This document shows positions 1 to 14,500 of a DNA stretch of 64,000 nt, piece by piece (position 1 is the stretch's first letter; every line of letters begins with the position of its first letter). The DNA comes from Acanthaster planci (taxonomy: Eukaryota; Echinodermata; Asteroidea; Valvatida; Acanthasteridae), in NCBI RefSeq assembly GCF_001949145.1, contig NW_019091369.1:2737826-2801825 (forward strand). Reading direction: 5' to 3'. The notes below the pieces were generated by a model, which saw only the letters and a list, made by a program, of their open reading frames with translations, was not told where the DNA came from and made no database searches. Position numbers and translations under genes: made by a program.

Positions 1-3000
1 AGGCCTCATTCCAACAAAATTTCTACCATTCTTTCTTCCTCTTTTCCACTCCCCTCTCTCTTTACTAAGATGTGAATAATACTGTTCAACCACCTCTTCT
101 GTTTTCTTTCTTGTTAAGAAAGAGAATTCTTTGAATAGACACTTTATTGCCCAAACCAAATTCTGATGAGTATACATGTTTTTAAACATTTTCATCCAGT
201 ACTTATAGTTGTTCAGAATTAATAAAGCTATCTCGTTGGTTTTTTTTTTATTTCCTGTACCACTTTCTCAACCAGACAAGCATATCATGCTAACATCCTC
301 CTAATATTAAAATTGGTATTTGACTTGACTTTCTAAAAATTATTTTTTGCCATTATGAGACCTTGCACCTTCTCAGGTCAGTGCCTCTACTTATTACTTT
401 CCTTGGGGACAGTTCAGAGAAAGAACTCTTATTGAACTTGGTGGAAAAACACGAGGGTAGGCCACACATCTCAATTCTTCCGGCCTTTTGGAAAATAAAT
501 AGGAAGTGGTGTCGTCATTCTGTGGCTGTTAGGCCCACCGATCTTGCATGTTAAGGTGAGAGAAGTAAAATGCCTCACGTACAGGAAGGCTGGGTCCGGC
601 AGTGGAATACTGAATGGTCAGAGGAACCAAACCTGCAGTCAGAAAGGCCGGCGTTCTTGAACTTTTTGCGACGTAATTTCCCCTACCAGTGCACTTTTGT
701 CAGTGGCCTGTTCAACAGAGGATAGAAGATTCTTGTGGAAAGCCATTCAATACTTGTCGTTTTTGTGAATGGATCATTTCTCTGCCGAGGGCATCTCTTT
801 CCAAATGGTGAGCTTTTACGTTGGATTTTTTTGTTTGGATGTGCATTTGACTGAAATCACAGTTGGCAAGTGTCACTTGGTGTGAGCGGTATCTTTCTGG
901 TTTTGTACGTGTACTTTGTACCCCTGATTGACTCATTTGCTTAAAAACTTCACAGCAGTCTATTTTTAGGCTTGAAGTCAGAAGAAAACTGTCTCTGTGG
1001 CCGAGCGGAAAAATTGTCCATTTGGAGAATTGTCATTCTGTCGTTTTGGAACTGCTCCAGTTGTTCACGTTGTAGTGCATTGCAGTATTTATCATTAAGA
1101 ACACAGTGTCATCACATCGCTAGTAACATTTGATGATCGTTGAAAAATTTGCTTATTGATTCAGCCTGTAGTTGACTGTTTTGGTTGCCTTGGAAACTTG
1201 ACGATTTTTTTCTCTTTCATTCCGCTGCCACTTCTGATCATGAGTCCCACGATAGTGTTGTCTACAGAATCACCCGAAACTTCTTTAGATGTCTTTTTAA
1301 TTTGTGTTCGGAAAATTTTACTCTTTAATTAATCATGTAGAACTTTCATTGCTTGTTTGGACTTTTGCTTTTGTTTGCCCCTTTAGGAAGTCACTAAAAG
1401 CGAAGGTTTTTCATTGCAGCTGACGAGCATAACCTCCGCAGTAAACAGAGTTTCAATTTTAGAAGGCCAAACCAAAGTCGTTAATTCCTAAAGGATCAGA
1501 GTATAGTCTGTCCAAGTGCAGCGCGTGTCGTCTGTTTCAGCCCGGATGCGTTACGGTTATGCAGCATTGTTCAAAAAGTTCCACGTTTAAGCTGTGGTTC
1601 TTCGCCTTTAATTAAATATCCTCCGTGGCTGTGCTGTCACTTTATCCTGTCTTATCCATCACCTGCCAGTCACTCCTTGTGCCTTGAGAGACAAGTGTTT
1701 TGGGCTTGCCAGATCCAAGGTCAACAATGTCTGTCAAGATAAGAAAGGGATTTTGTAGGCGTTGTTGTTCGGACTGCATTAGAATTGGGGCATTATGCGG
1801 TAATGAAGCTTTTGAGGTTAGCCATTGCTGGTGAATGTAATCACTGGTGTAACAGTGATACCAGAAGTGAGTGAGGTTACCAGCCAAGATGCTGAGCAGT
1901 TTGTAGCGCAAGCCACTGGTTCACAGTAGGATCCTGCGCAGTCGGCACACTGCGGTTGAGCAATGTTTCCCACCAAGTGGCTCCATGCAATCTGTCTGCG
2001 GTTGTAAATTTTTTTTCATCGATGTCTCAATTTTCATCACTCATAAAATTCTTGTACCAGTGAGTTCTCAGTAACAGCAGTGTTGTCTATATCCTGTTGT
2101 GTGCTGGTGTCATCTGCCCCAGCTCAGGATGTGAATAACATCTGCAGGAAGACTCGGCATGACTTGATACACAAGGTTTATTTATCTGATGGGCAAGTTT
2201 GCTGGATACGTTATGCAAGTTAGCATAAGCCTCCAAATGAATGTTGTGAAACGAACTTAAAAAAAAAAATTCCCAACAAAGGCAGCGGTTGTTTGACATG
2301 TAGCTGGCATGCCCGATAGCTCGAAGTGGCCTCCAAAAACTGGCGCAAGTTCATGCAAGTTTTTGTGTGGTATGTTTTGTTGACAAGTGAGGGGATGGCA
2401 TGACCCGGTTTGATTGGAGCCTGACAGGGGGGCAACTTTTTTGGGGGGGGGACCAGAGGAACAAACAATAAGAGGAAGCAACCTCATTATCTGATTTGAA
2501 ATTTCTCTTAATATCTTATCGCCACTGCCGCTGGTGACAGTAACAAGTTCACTGTGCACATCAGAGTTGGGGTTAGTGTGGAAATTTGCTGTGCCAATTT
2601 GGGGAAGATGAGTTGAACGCTTTTGAATCAAGTTTGGGTGGGGGAAGGGGGAAGACAGGGTGTGGAACAGGAGGAGACACACTGAGAGGCGGTCCCCTGA
2701 GGCCTTGTCAGAGGGACTGATCATTTTGAGAACTGGAGAATTCCTGCAGTTCTGTCTGTATCGTTCCTGTATGCCATCCATACAGCATCCAGTCACTTAC
2801 GGTGCAAAACCAGAAAGTACCATTCCAGAATCTGCATGTCGTTCTATTCATGGATTAACTTTTAGCCTTAGTAATGATTACTGTTTTACCTTCCTTTCAA
2901 AATCACATGAAGCCTTTTTAGGGTGCATATCGGTCTGTTTCACTACTTTATAATGTTGATGTTGAAGTTCTTTGATTTGTCCTGCAATGTGTGAGTGGTA

Positions 3001-6000
3001 TAAGGAGCCATTTCATCAGTCCGGAACAAGGTGCAGCTCGGAAAACATGCATTCAGAAAAGTGGAAACTGTTTTGAGCTTTGTCTGCATGCATGCTGTGG
3101 CACTTGTTTATTTTAACTGGCCTGAAAATGGCAAGTCAGGTGTATGGGGAAGATGTTATCTCAATCCCACATGTTGCTGTCAAGCATGAACCCACTTACT
3201 TTCACACTGCTCCATAATCTGAATGACTCACCCAAGCCTGTAACCTCTAATTATAGATCACCTGTTGAAATTTTGAAAGAGCTATTGTCTTCTTAGTCAT
3301 TTTGCCAAGAGATGGCTGGTGAAGTATTATTTTTCATGACTGAACAATAACTTGCGTTAATGAAAACGTCACTCCCTGACGCGATAAGTTTTCTCCGTGG
3401 TACAGGTCCCGTGTGACTTCCATCTGAGGATTGGTCAGAGCCCTGCACTGTAATCCAATCAGGAAGGGAAGCACCGGGGCTGATAACGAAAGGTTCCTTT
3501 CCCCTCCTTTTCCGCACCACTGGCGGCCGGCCGTCTTGCGGTGGGGTTATTTTGCGACAATGTCGGATGCATCGTTTTGAGAGGATAATCGGCACTGACA
3601 ATGAAGCTGTGGGGTGATCTCATTTGGCCACACCTTCTGATTTAAGGGGTTCGGTATGAGGTTGTTGGGTTTTTCATAGAGAACTGCAAGGCTCATGACT
3701 CAAAAGTGGTCATCATTGAAAGGCCATGTTCTAAGACAAAAAAAAAGCCATATCCAAGTTGAAGTTGTCCCAAGGACAACTCAGTTTACTTTGCAATTCC
3801 CCGGGACATTGATATTTCAAATTCGACACTCCAGAATATTTCAGAATTGGGGTCAAGTTACCAGCAAAAAGCTGCGTATTATTTTCTTTGTTACTGCTTG
3901 AAATTTAATATACAGAGTGAGCTTCTTGAGTGCAAGAGGAAGTTCCTACTCAGGGTGACAGGAGGGAGTGGCTCCATGCAGCAAAAAGGAAGGGGGATTG
4001 CACGGCCTTGAAATTCTCAAGTACAAAACGTTCCCTTTGTGAAACAAAAAAGTGAGAGTTGATTTGGGGCAAGAAATTCTGCCTTACATTTGGTGGCACC
4101 ATTCCTTATCATAATCCAAACACGGATGGATGTGAGCAAGTGGAGAATCTTGTCCAGGATATTTTGCCCGGGGAGCCTTGGTTGTTTTCCAATTAGTTTC
4201 CTCCAAGACTGGGAGATAGGATTTATACAACAGCCTGGATTCCATCCAGGTATACAGGTCAGAAAAAATCAACCCTGATGGATCATATTTATGAGCTACT
4301 GTTCTCCTTCCTTGTATCATAACTTGTCATGGGACTCACCCTTGGTTAATATCTCTGCCTAGGGCTTGCCTGGTTTTGCCCTGGTATGACGGTTAACCTC
4401 TCCCATTCCAAATTCCCAACTCATGTTTCGAGGCAGGTTTACGAGAGTTCTTCAAGAAATTGAATCCACTGAACAATTATCTTCCAAGTGTCTCTGCCAT
4501 ACCCTAAATTATCTTATAAACATTCTACCCAGGTCAGGGTTCATCTGCGTTTCGAGGTTTTGATTTTGTACAGCTTGAATGGAAAACAGTTCCAATGAAA
4601 AAAATTAAACATGTGGTTATCAATGTTTTTGCGGTGGAATGGACAGTTTTCCCAGCATTTCGCTGAAATACTCATACTTTCTTTAAATAGGAATAAATAG
4701 TTTTTCTATGCATTATATTTCCTAGATTTTGATTTGTACATTTGTACTTCAGATATTTTACACTTCATTTCTTTATTACATGAGTAACATAATGAGTCTG
4801 GCACGATCATTTTAGGAAAGGAGATGCCTTGAGTTTTTAAGAGAGTATTTTGTGGGCCCAATTTTATTCGTCTCAATACAAATATTGATTAGCGTGTACA
4901 ACTGTCTTCCTGATACCATCAATCTCCCAAGAAGGATGCATCCATTCGTTATAAATCAGTCTGTTAACACTTATTGTCCGATTCTCCCCCCCTCCATTTT
5001 TGTCAGTCTATTTTGGGAAGAGATGGGTTCCAGATGGTGTTGTAACAAGTCTCACATGTCATTTTTGCAGAGGATGCTGTCAATTGAAGAGAAGCTATAA
5101 AAATAGAGAACATACTGTTGTCAGGTGCGGGGCAAGCATGATCAAAGCGGCCACATCTGTAGGCAAGGTTTTAAAAAAGGGGCAGAGGAAACATGACCTG
5201 TAATGAAAAAAACTTAAAGGAGATGGCATGAAATGTGATATTTGAGATAACTACTGTACATCAGAAATTATACTTAGGTGGTCACTTTGTTTGATTTCAC
5301 CTGAGATTTGCGGAATGTCATTCCAGCACTCGGTGAAGTAAGATAGATTTGGTCTTTTTGAATTGCTGCACAAAGAAAGAGGGAAGGGGGTTGCAGGAAG
5401 GATGAGCGCAAGGTCAGGTAAAGGATACTTTGGCTGTGTTGCTGTTGGCTAAAGGATGCTTTGGCTGTGTAGCTGTTGGCTAACTTGTTGTTTATTGGGG
5501 TCAGCGCATTGCACCTGCCAACTTCAATCAGTCTTGAAGCCTGGTTCCATTTTCACTGTTTTTGTGGTGGGTATATTTTTCTTCTCTAGGAAATCAATCC
5601 CCACAAAGTGATTTTGCCACTGTTGTAGATGCCACTGTTCAAAACTCTTTGAAATTTCTGGGGCCACTTTATAAAGTATAGCATACAGACACACATTTTT
5701 ATTGGTCTATTGGTCTGCAGCATTTTCTGGCTGAGTTTGATGCACCTGCGCTGCCAGTGTCAAATACGTCTAGTAATCTGACGCCATAAACCTTGTTGGA
5801 CTATCTGCTCGGTCACAAAATGTCCACGTGTCAATTTGATGATACCTCCCACCTACATTATGCTTACTACCTAAACAGGAAAGTGTATAAGTTCCTGTTA
5901 AACTCAGGAAACGGAACAAGAAATTACGTAATATCTTGTAAATGTTCCAGGAATTTTTGGATGTAAAGTAGGCCATAGTGCAGTGCAGCCTATCAATCAG

Positions 6001-7333
6001 TTTTACAAAAAAAACCACACTTGTTGTTGCCATGGTGCCGCCAGATTTGGCTCAGGCTCCAAGATACAAGGAGCCAGTGCCCTTGACTTTAGAGCACACT
6101 CTGTTGACCATGAATTGAACCTTTGACTTTGCTGCCCCCACCGTCAAAAAAAAAGACAAAAACAACAAACTTTTTCTGAAAATATGTCATTCTCTCCAGA
6201 AAGTACCTCAAACAGTTTTGAAATTTTATGCATTTTGAGAAACGAAAGAGCTGTGTCGACTTCTTACTCAGTATGATTTCCTGACTGACTCTTCTGTAGT
6301 GTATGATCATTGGATTGCATTTGCTTCCCATGACCAATAAACTTTTGAACTTCGTTTTCAGGGCATCCAGATGCCTTTTCATACATTATTCCCATTCCTT
6401 TCATTCAAATTCAGCTATTGCTTGTGAGGGATCCCTCCAAAGAAAATATAAGTAGGGGGCTGAGTTACTTGTATTCCCTGTGCAATTGTTCAGGTCCATT
6501 TTACTCATCAAATGCAATTTTTCTTTCTGCGTGCCTGTCAGGCAGAAATGGAGTGTGCTGTCAGCACTGTCCTCCTTCCAAGTTTTGTTTCTTTCGACTA
6601 GCAGAAATCGGTTATTTTTCTTCCAAGATATTTTTCATTTCTCTCAGTTACTCACATCCAAACTAGACTCAAATGAGTTGAAATTGTCTGAGCATGAATT
6701 TGTTTTCTTGCTGACAAGTTGAACTACAAAATATAAGGTTGCTCTGTCCGTCCATTGTTAACTTCAGGTCATACACCCAATCCTTGTTTCAGTCACAACC
6801 CGAATTTAGTCAGAATTAATATTACGGGTGCCCTTCGACGTGGTGAGAAACAACAATTTTTATGAACCCAGCCTTGAAAGAAACTTGGTTGAAAAATCAT
6901 CACTTGGGGTCCCACTGCATTCCTGGCATGGCCAGAGACATGTGTATGGACAGAATGCCTGTGGATGAACGCGAGGAGCAGCTCTTGCTGAATAGGGAAC
7001 ACTTGTAGATAGATGTTTACCAGCCTACTACTTCTTCAAGAAGTGCGTCTGGTATTTCATCTGTGGCCTTGAAAAGAGGTTGTCAATATTTTTGGAACTT
7101 GATATTCTTGTCATCTGTGATCTTAGATGAATAGCGGTGTTGATACAGAGAGGGTGTTGGTAATGAATTAACAAATAAGATGATGTTGACATTGAAAACT
7201 AGCTGCTAGAGGAAACTGTAAAGTTTTTAAATGTGATTGTTTAAAAATTCCGCTAAAATCTGGAAGAGGCTTGTGATATGGCACTTAAAAAATATATGGC
7301 AATTGCTAACTGTTTGTTTTGATTTGCTCACAG
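1..7333. other. 5' flanking intron of the TIAM-like gene, no exon recognised
   Basis: No reading frame here resembles a TIAM N terminus or any other family I know; the frames are short, AT-rich and interrupted. The first recognisable exon opens at 7334 after a tttgctcacag acceptor in phase 0, so at least one upstream coding exon must exist, most likely outside the window. The only structure I noted is a two-copy 31-bp tandem duplication at 5420-5481. A frame of 179 codons on the minus strand (2257-2796) has no recognisable domain and is treated as chance. Confidence 0.6.
5420..5481. repeat. 31-bp tandem duplication (2 copies)
   Basis: Copy 1 (5420-5450) and copy 2 (5451-5481) share the core tttggctgtgt and gctgttggct and differ at two positions. 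It lies within the intron and looks like a simple local duplication. Confidence 0.8.
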
Positions 7334-8521
7334 CCGAGTGATAATCCGCAGCTGAAGCGCTCCAATTCCTCTGTTTGTTTGGAGACGTCAGATCTCCCCG
7401 AACCCAGCGAGTACCGGAACGACGCGGACTGCAAGACCCCGACTGGGCCCAGCCCGGTGGCCTCCTGTGACATCGAGGACGTGGTGATTGATGGGCTGGC
7501 CTATGCGGGGGAGCCTGGCTCAGCGGAGATGACGACTGAGGGGAGGGCAGAGAAGACCGACTGGCAGAAGCAGATCAGCATCCCCATCTCGGGCGGCGTC
7601 CGGCGCATGCTAGCATCCCGCGACAACGGCCGTGACGTCAAGTATGCCACCTACTCCAGCAGCCGCCGGTCCCATTTTGCCAACTCGCTCTACGACAATG
7701 TCAGTGATGAGGAGGACCCTGATGAAGACTACCAGTGCAATAAGAATGCCAGCAAGTGGTCCTATGCCGACAATCATGTCACCAACTCAAACCGAAAAGC
7801 CGTCCCAGGGGATATCCCCACTCAGAGCGAGGACTCAATTACACCCACCCCAATAAAAAAGGTTATGTCAAGGGATGCTGAGACCACCTCCTCGGGGAAA
7901 AATTCCAGAGAGAGCACCCCTCGTCACAGGCCCAAAATCATCATCAATCACACCACTCTCAAGAAGGACGGCAGTGCCGTCAGCCAGGATTTACCGTCTC
8001 CCCCAGAGAAAATAACCTCCTGCCCCTCGGACCAAACCTTGGAGGCAAGCGAGGGTGGGCTCCGCCCCCGCTCGAACACTGCCACCAGTCGTACCAGCTC
8101 CAATGGCAGCAGCCGCGGGAGCACCAAGCGCCGAGGCTCCCGCAAGTCCAAGATCAAGAGCCTGATCGTGGGCTCGTCGACTGACCCGCTCAGTGACGTG
8201 GAGAATACCCAAGAGCACCTGGCTCAGACCCACTCCCTCCTGCAGGCCTACGAACTGCACATGCAGAACATGAACGACAAGGACGACTGTGACAATGTGA
8301 ACTCAGACAGCGGGTTTTCACCCCGACCACCCTCCACACGGAGGTCCTCATCCTTCAAACGGAAAGATCCGAGGACGGTCACTTGCGGTAGTGAAGGCAG
8401 CAGCAGTGGTATCATGGGAGAACTCGGAACTCTCACATCCAGTGAGGGACATTACTCGCAGGGTACTGATGAGGATTTTCTGGACCTTGAGAACATGAAG
8501 AATTTTGCTTTGAAAGATGAT
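7334..8521 (+). CDS. TIAM1: TIAM-like large N-terminal disordered exon (396 codons)
   Basis: One 1188-nt exon, phase 0 at both ends, encodes a Ser-, Asp- and Arg-rich region without a folded domain. Vertebrate TIAM proteins also carry a long disordered segment before PHn, with which this shares little direct identity. Visible short motifs include SLYDN followed by an acidic run (Tyr at window residue 120, nt 7691-7693), a DSG sequence in [12 protein letters not shown], and basic-serine clusters such as RRSSSFKRK and KRSNSS that would suit basophilic kinases or 14-3-3 binding. The exon joins 11515 in frame. The base composition is clearly more GC-rich than the introns on either side. Confidence 0.85.
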
Positions 8522-11500
8522 GTAAGTCCAAATAATTTGATATTTACATTTCCTTCATCATGAAAGAATGTAAGGCGTTATGACATTGTACTGGTGCAGT
8601 ATTTTGTAGTTTGTTTTTTGTCTAGTCAAGTTAGCTTTCAATTTTTTCATGGATAAGGAGAAATTTACAATACAGTAATACAGAATTTTGTTTTACCCCC
8701 TTTTTTACATAACAGAAGACATTTTTGGCCAAAATTTGTAGTTCTTATTCTCTTAATGATAGATTTGATAGTTTTGGTCGTCAGTCGGATATTTGGAAAT
8801 ATATTTGTGCAATACTGGAGAATCATATAAAAACTTAATAACCCTTGGCCTCATGCTCAGTATGGCAAATTTTTTTAAAGCCGTTTGACCGCCCAGCTCG
8901 TAGAATTTGAGTACCTGATTTGTAAGTATAAATGGGTAGTAGAATTAATTGTGAAGAACTTCCTGAATTCTTGGGATTTAACACAAAACAACTCTGGAAT
9001 TTTTAAGAATGAGGTTGTTCTTTATAACGGGCAATTTTGCAACGTGTTGCAGGTATTACAAATGTATATACAGGCAACATTCGAGCTGTATCACATACAC
9101 CCTTCCATTAAACATAAATCACCGCAGCGATGATCCTTGGCACCCATCATGTCAGGATCAACTGGATTAAGTTTCGGCATTCCGGTCAGCTTTTTTGTTT
9201 TTCCTTATTAGAATCCCGAGTATATCGGAATTCCAAAAATGAGCCATTTCCTGGATGTTATGACAGCCATATGCGAATGACAGTCCGAGAAGCGAAGAAG
9301 GAAGGAATGCCATTAAATCCAATTTGAACACCCTTTCCCCCATTCCCTCCCCTCCAAAAAAAGGGGAAAAATAATTGTGGTATGGATTGTTGGGGGGGGA
9401 GTGATGGGGAGAGTTTTAATTAATTGGCTGTGAACAGGTGCACCATTTTAGGACCACCTTGTCATTGAGTTTGGGTTCTCTTTTAGGGTGCCTTTTGGAT
9501 TGTTTGTTTGGTTTTTGGATGCGCCGATGGCCATGTGTGTTTGACTTGAAACAAAGCCGGTATTGGAGGGAATGCAGTTATAAACCTGCCTGCTGGAAAG
9601 TATTTGCATTAAGAGAGCCTTGCGTGGTGTCATTGGGAGAGTTTTGAGATTGTATATTTTGGGACCTCCCAGTTTCTTGTCATTTTAATATCGTAAATCT
9701 GGTCAGTCCTCCCCCCCAAAAAAACCCAAAGGCAGCACTTTCATTATTGCTCATTTGGATGATGTCATCGTCGTCAACAAAGGTCAGTCTAAAAATTAAA
9801 ATTTAGGTCTTCCTTTTAATTATAGGAACAGGGTCCCCAAATGTACAATCTCCAAAGTTTCTGTGTTGGGTTCAACAGTAACATCAACTTCATGCAGTTC
9901 AATATTCGTACATTTTCCTGAGAAGTTTTAAAGGGGAAGTTTTATTTGAACCTCTAAAAATGATTATCAGGTTTTTAAAGAAAATGCCACTAGGGGTAGA
10001 CCAGCATGCAAATGCACTGATCAGAACAATTTTTATTTTACAAAATTTAACCACCAAAATGTACTGGGGGGGGGCTCATTCTCATATGAAAATATGTGAC
10101 TTATCTCATATGCCATATGAGACAAGTCACACTGTACTTTGAACTCCAAAATATTCAGGACTTGGTCACCAGCATATTTTGTTTGGGCTAAAAACTGCTA
10201 TTTATAGTTTCAATCAAAGCTGACTGAAACGCAGAATTGTTTTATTTATGTCACCCTCTCTGCCACTCTCATTTGGATGTTAATGTCCTTGAATCTTTGT
10301 AATATCCAAGGCAGATGCTGGGAGACAGCCAATTAATATTATCATTCCAATAATATGCCGGACAGCTGGGCCAGCCAGAGGAATGCACGGATTGAAAGTG
10401 GAAATCACAAAAACATATCACGCCAGCTGGTGGGTGTGCTGAATGTCCCAAGTTCAGCTCTCTGTCTGTGGTGGACATTTGTTGCTCTGTTCAGCTTGGA
10501 TGTACATGCTGTATATAATACCTGGTGGGATTTTTTTGTTACTGAAGTGATGTAGTTTGAAAATTCGTTAAAAATGAAAAAGTGGCATTTCGTTTGTCAT
10601 GAATGGACGACAAACTCCAGAAATGGCAAGTACACTGTAATAAAACTCAACAGCTCATTGCTTGGTTGTAGTCAGGTACTTTTCAAGCACCAATTTCACT
10701 GCCAAATATTGAACCAGTCACCAAATAGATTTAATCCTTCAAACACTCCCAATTTTGTAAAATTTGAGTTTGAGGAGAAAAGTACTCGGCCAAGTAGGCC
10801 ACTTGTCAAGTACTTTTCTCCAGTACCCATGTTCTGAAGCTTTGTTCTTCCTAAACCAGCTCAGTATTTAGCAGAGAATTTGGTCTTTGTAAAGTACTGG
10901 ACTACATGACTGCCTTGTTATTGATCTTGTTTTATTCGGAGGCAGTTGCAAAATTTGAAAGTCCATTACATATTGTTTGGGTGGGTGGATGAAGGCAAGG
11001 GTTTTCCTCGAACTGTGAATGAGACGGAAACCTGATGCATTGCACTGAGATTTTCTGTTTGCCAGAGTGATCAAATGCGGATAGTTTACAGCAGGTAGGG
11101 CCGAAGCTGTCATTCCTCTGCGCTCTTACGGAAGTGGCCATGATGGTAAAATGGATAGAGTGCCTCAGGATCAGTGCAGAAGTGAAAGAGTTATTGGGAA
11201 AGTGTTCTGGGGCATTACAAACAGTTCTGCCAGCCTGAAACGAATTTGGTACCATTTATTGTACGTGTATGCCAGATGAACCTGTATAATGCAGGTGAAT
11301 CCTTCTGACGGCGGTTTAACTACCGACTCAACTCCAAATTTCAATTGTACTCCAATATCTGACGCTTTTGTTTCACAGGTAATGCCCTTTGAAACATAAT
11401 TCGTGTTTATACCTTGAAGAAAAAATTTCTGACTTGTGATTAGGAGTTTGAGTGTGAACACCTGTCGAACCTGTGCAGAGATTTGTTAGCCATCGTTGTT

Positions 11501-14500
11501 CTTTTCCATTGCAGGACGTTGAGGAGGATGATTCAGACAGTCACTCCTTCAGTTCCCTTCACTCTCAGGCCTCCACCTACACCCAGCGGGGAGCCATCCG
11601 CAAGGCCGGCTGGCTGCAGTGCAAGAGCCTGTTGGTCCAGAAGAAGAAGAGGGTGGAGAGGGCAACCAATAGGAAGTGGAAAGAGTACTGGGGTAGGCAG
11701 TTTCTCTCTGTGACTTGTTCCTATTGGTCAGAAAAAGGAAAGGTTTGAAGTGTGGGCCAGTTGGTCTTCAGAAGAGTGCAGAGGGTAGACATTGATGGCA
11801 TTGTTATGTCTAAAGCTTTCCTATTGGTCAAAATGGTAAACATTTAAAATATGGACCAATGAGATTGAGGAAAAAGTGCTTTAACATCTGCTCTTATGTG
11901 TTATCATTTCTGATTGGTTCTTTGTTCCTATTTTCACTTTTGTTAATTTGCTTTCAGTTTGTCTGAAAGGCACCATGCTTCTGTTCTATCATTGTGAAGA
12001 TAAAACCACTCCAGATGAAAACATCGAGCCAAGACATATACTTGGTAAGAAATCAATAACAGCCTTTCAATCTAGTGAAAATTTCATGGTTCCAATGTGT
12101 GAAGAAAAGAAATGTTTCCAAGTGATGCAAGTTGAAAGAGGTGACAACTGTTTTTGAAGAAAGGTTGTTGTGAATTGGTCAGCTGTGCTGCATTTTTGTC
12201 AACATCTCCACGAGAAGTATTCATGGTCCATCTTGAGATGTCGATCAGTCATCAGAAACATCAATCTTCATGTTCCTGCAAAAGTAAAACAAAACAAAGA
12301 AGTTGTGCATTCCAAAGGCTACCAGCTCCTCCCAAACATTGCACTAATCCTGTTTTTTTTTCTTTTTTGATGTCGTGTTTTGACAGTTGTGGAGGGCGGA
12401 ATTGCTCAGGCTATCCCCGAACATCCAAAGAGAGATAACATCTTCTGCCTCAGCACGGCATTCGGAGATGCTTACCTCCTGCAGGTAAAACAGCAGGGCT
12501 CACTTTTTGAGGCGTCCATCCATGCTAAGGCCTAAACTGTTGCAAAATGTTTTGGCACTGGTGAACAGAAGTAGCGATTGCATCTGAATATTTTAATTGA
12601 GGGAGCTTATAAAATACATGCATTTTCTGCCAGGGTTTTTCCTGCAGGGGTTGCAAAAGTCAGTTCAACATTTCGGAAAAAGCAGACCGCCATTTTGAGA
12701 TAGGTTCATAAACCAAGATGTCTAACTTTAAAATCAGTCGTTCAGACAAACAGTGAAGGCCAACATTAAGACACCGGACATTTCACTGGGTTCTAGAATT
12801 GGAAATTTTGTTTGGTTCAAAAAGTTTACAAGTTTGTTTATTTTCAAGAGAAAATACCACAAGGAAAGTAACCCAACAAAGATAATTTCAGTCTTCGCCA
12901 TCAAATTGACCGTTTAATACTGTTTTCTGCACTACTGCTACATGTATATTCACATTTATTGATAATGACTTTAAGTAGGGCAAATTTGATATCCATATTT
13001 AAGAGTTTCACATATATTTTCATACCTGGCATTAAAAGTTGAAGTTGTAATAATTAAAATGGTAAATAAGCAACATACAGAGGGTTAAATACTTGTTGAA
13101 GATTTCCTGGTGGTAGGTTAATTGGATTGTCATTTTAAATGTAGCTTAAGCTATGATCAGTTTGCGTCATGCAGAAGTGAAACAGCCATACCAGGCCCTC
13201 TGGGGTCTTTTAATTTAAATCTTCATACAGATCAAAAGAAGGCTTTCAGGATTTTGCCTTCAGGATAGATCTTTCACTGAAACCTGTACCAACAGGACAC
13301 TTATTGACTCATTGCCAAAACAAAAGCGGTAATCAGGGCGGTTGAACGTGAGATTGGTTAGCCATTAAAGAAAGATCTTTCACTCTCATTATTTAATACT
13401 GGGAAGTCGCAGGGTGACAAGATTGTAAAAGGAGGCTTTTGAAAAATTCCTTCTTTCCTGAGCTGCAGAAGGCATACTTTTATTGTAACTGATCATGGGT
13501 CACATTATTTGACATTCCTAATTATTTATATTTTCTCGGGCTTGGTTTTTTTGTATTTTCAGTCACAAAGTCAAATTGAGCTGGAAAATTGGATAACAGG
13601 CATCCATTCAGGTAGGACAGTTCCCACTTCGACCCAAAAATGGTTTCATAATTTTTCTCTTAGTATTCCCCTGTCGCAGTCCACAGTGCACCGCAACTTG
13701 GTTCTGAACAATCCAGTTGAATTCCGACAACGTTCGAACAAGGAAACTGCCGGCAAAATAATTTTGTCCCCAGTCTGTTCCCTGTGTAGGAACAAATACA
13801 GGAAGTCCTATGTGAGATCCTGTAGAGTGGAAAATTTAGCTACGTCCTTGAACAGACTTGATTTGGTTTTGTTTTTTTAATTGAAAGATATGATAGCATT
13901 ATTCCTGTTTGTATCTTTGCAGCGTGTGCATCAGCCTTGGCCAGACAGCATGGCAAGGATGATACAATCCGACTCTTGAAATCCGAAACACAGAAACTCG
14001 AAGCCAAAGTTGAATCTGTAAGCAATCTCTGAATTTTCCTCGGAATAAACTTCTTCAATACTTCTTGAGTTTCTCTCCATATTTACTCTTATCTGTTGTT
14101 TATTTGTCCACATCTGGGAACGTCATTTCCAGGGTGCAATATTGCTTTTCTTTTTATACCGTGGAATTCTTTTCTTCATTCTTTAAGCATTCTGTGTTTA
14201 CATAGCCAAACAGAAATTCTGTGCTACCCTCTAAATGCAGGTTCCTTGGTTTAATACAAGCTGTACACTTGTTTATGGTCAAACATACATGTACCATAAC
14301 TATGGCAGCCCATAATAATGTTAAGTGCATCATTTTCTGCTATTGAGGATCCTTCACTTACAGTGGGGCTGAGCAAACTTTTGTACCTTACATATCTGTG
14401 AAATAATCCCTTTGAAGTGGACAGAGTTTTTGATTGAGGAGCTACAAAGAGCCATCTTGGAACAGGTTCTTGTTTTGTTGGCAGGGATTTGTTTGATTGC

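Larger units (their letters stand above)
8522..11514 (+). other. TIAM-like intron, about 3.0 kb
   Basis: Bounded by a gtaagt donor and a ttccattgcag acceptor. No coding signal is seen inside. It holds two small perfect or near-perfect hairpins (10096-10130 and 10774-10821) and several G- or A-homopolymer runs. Confidence 0.8.
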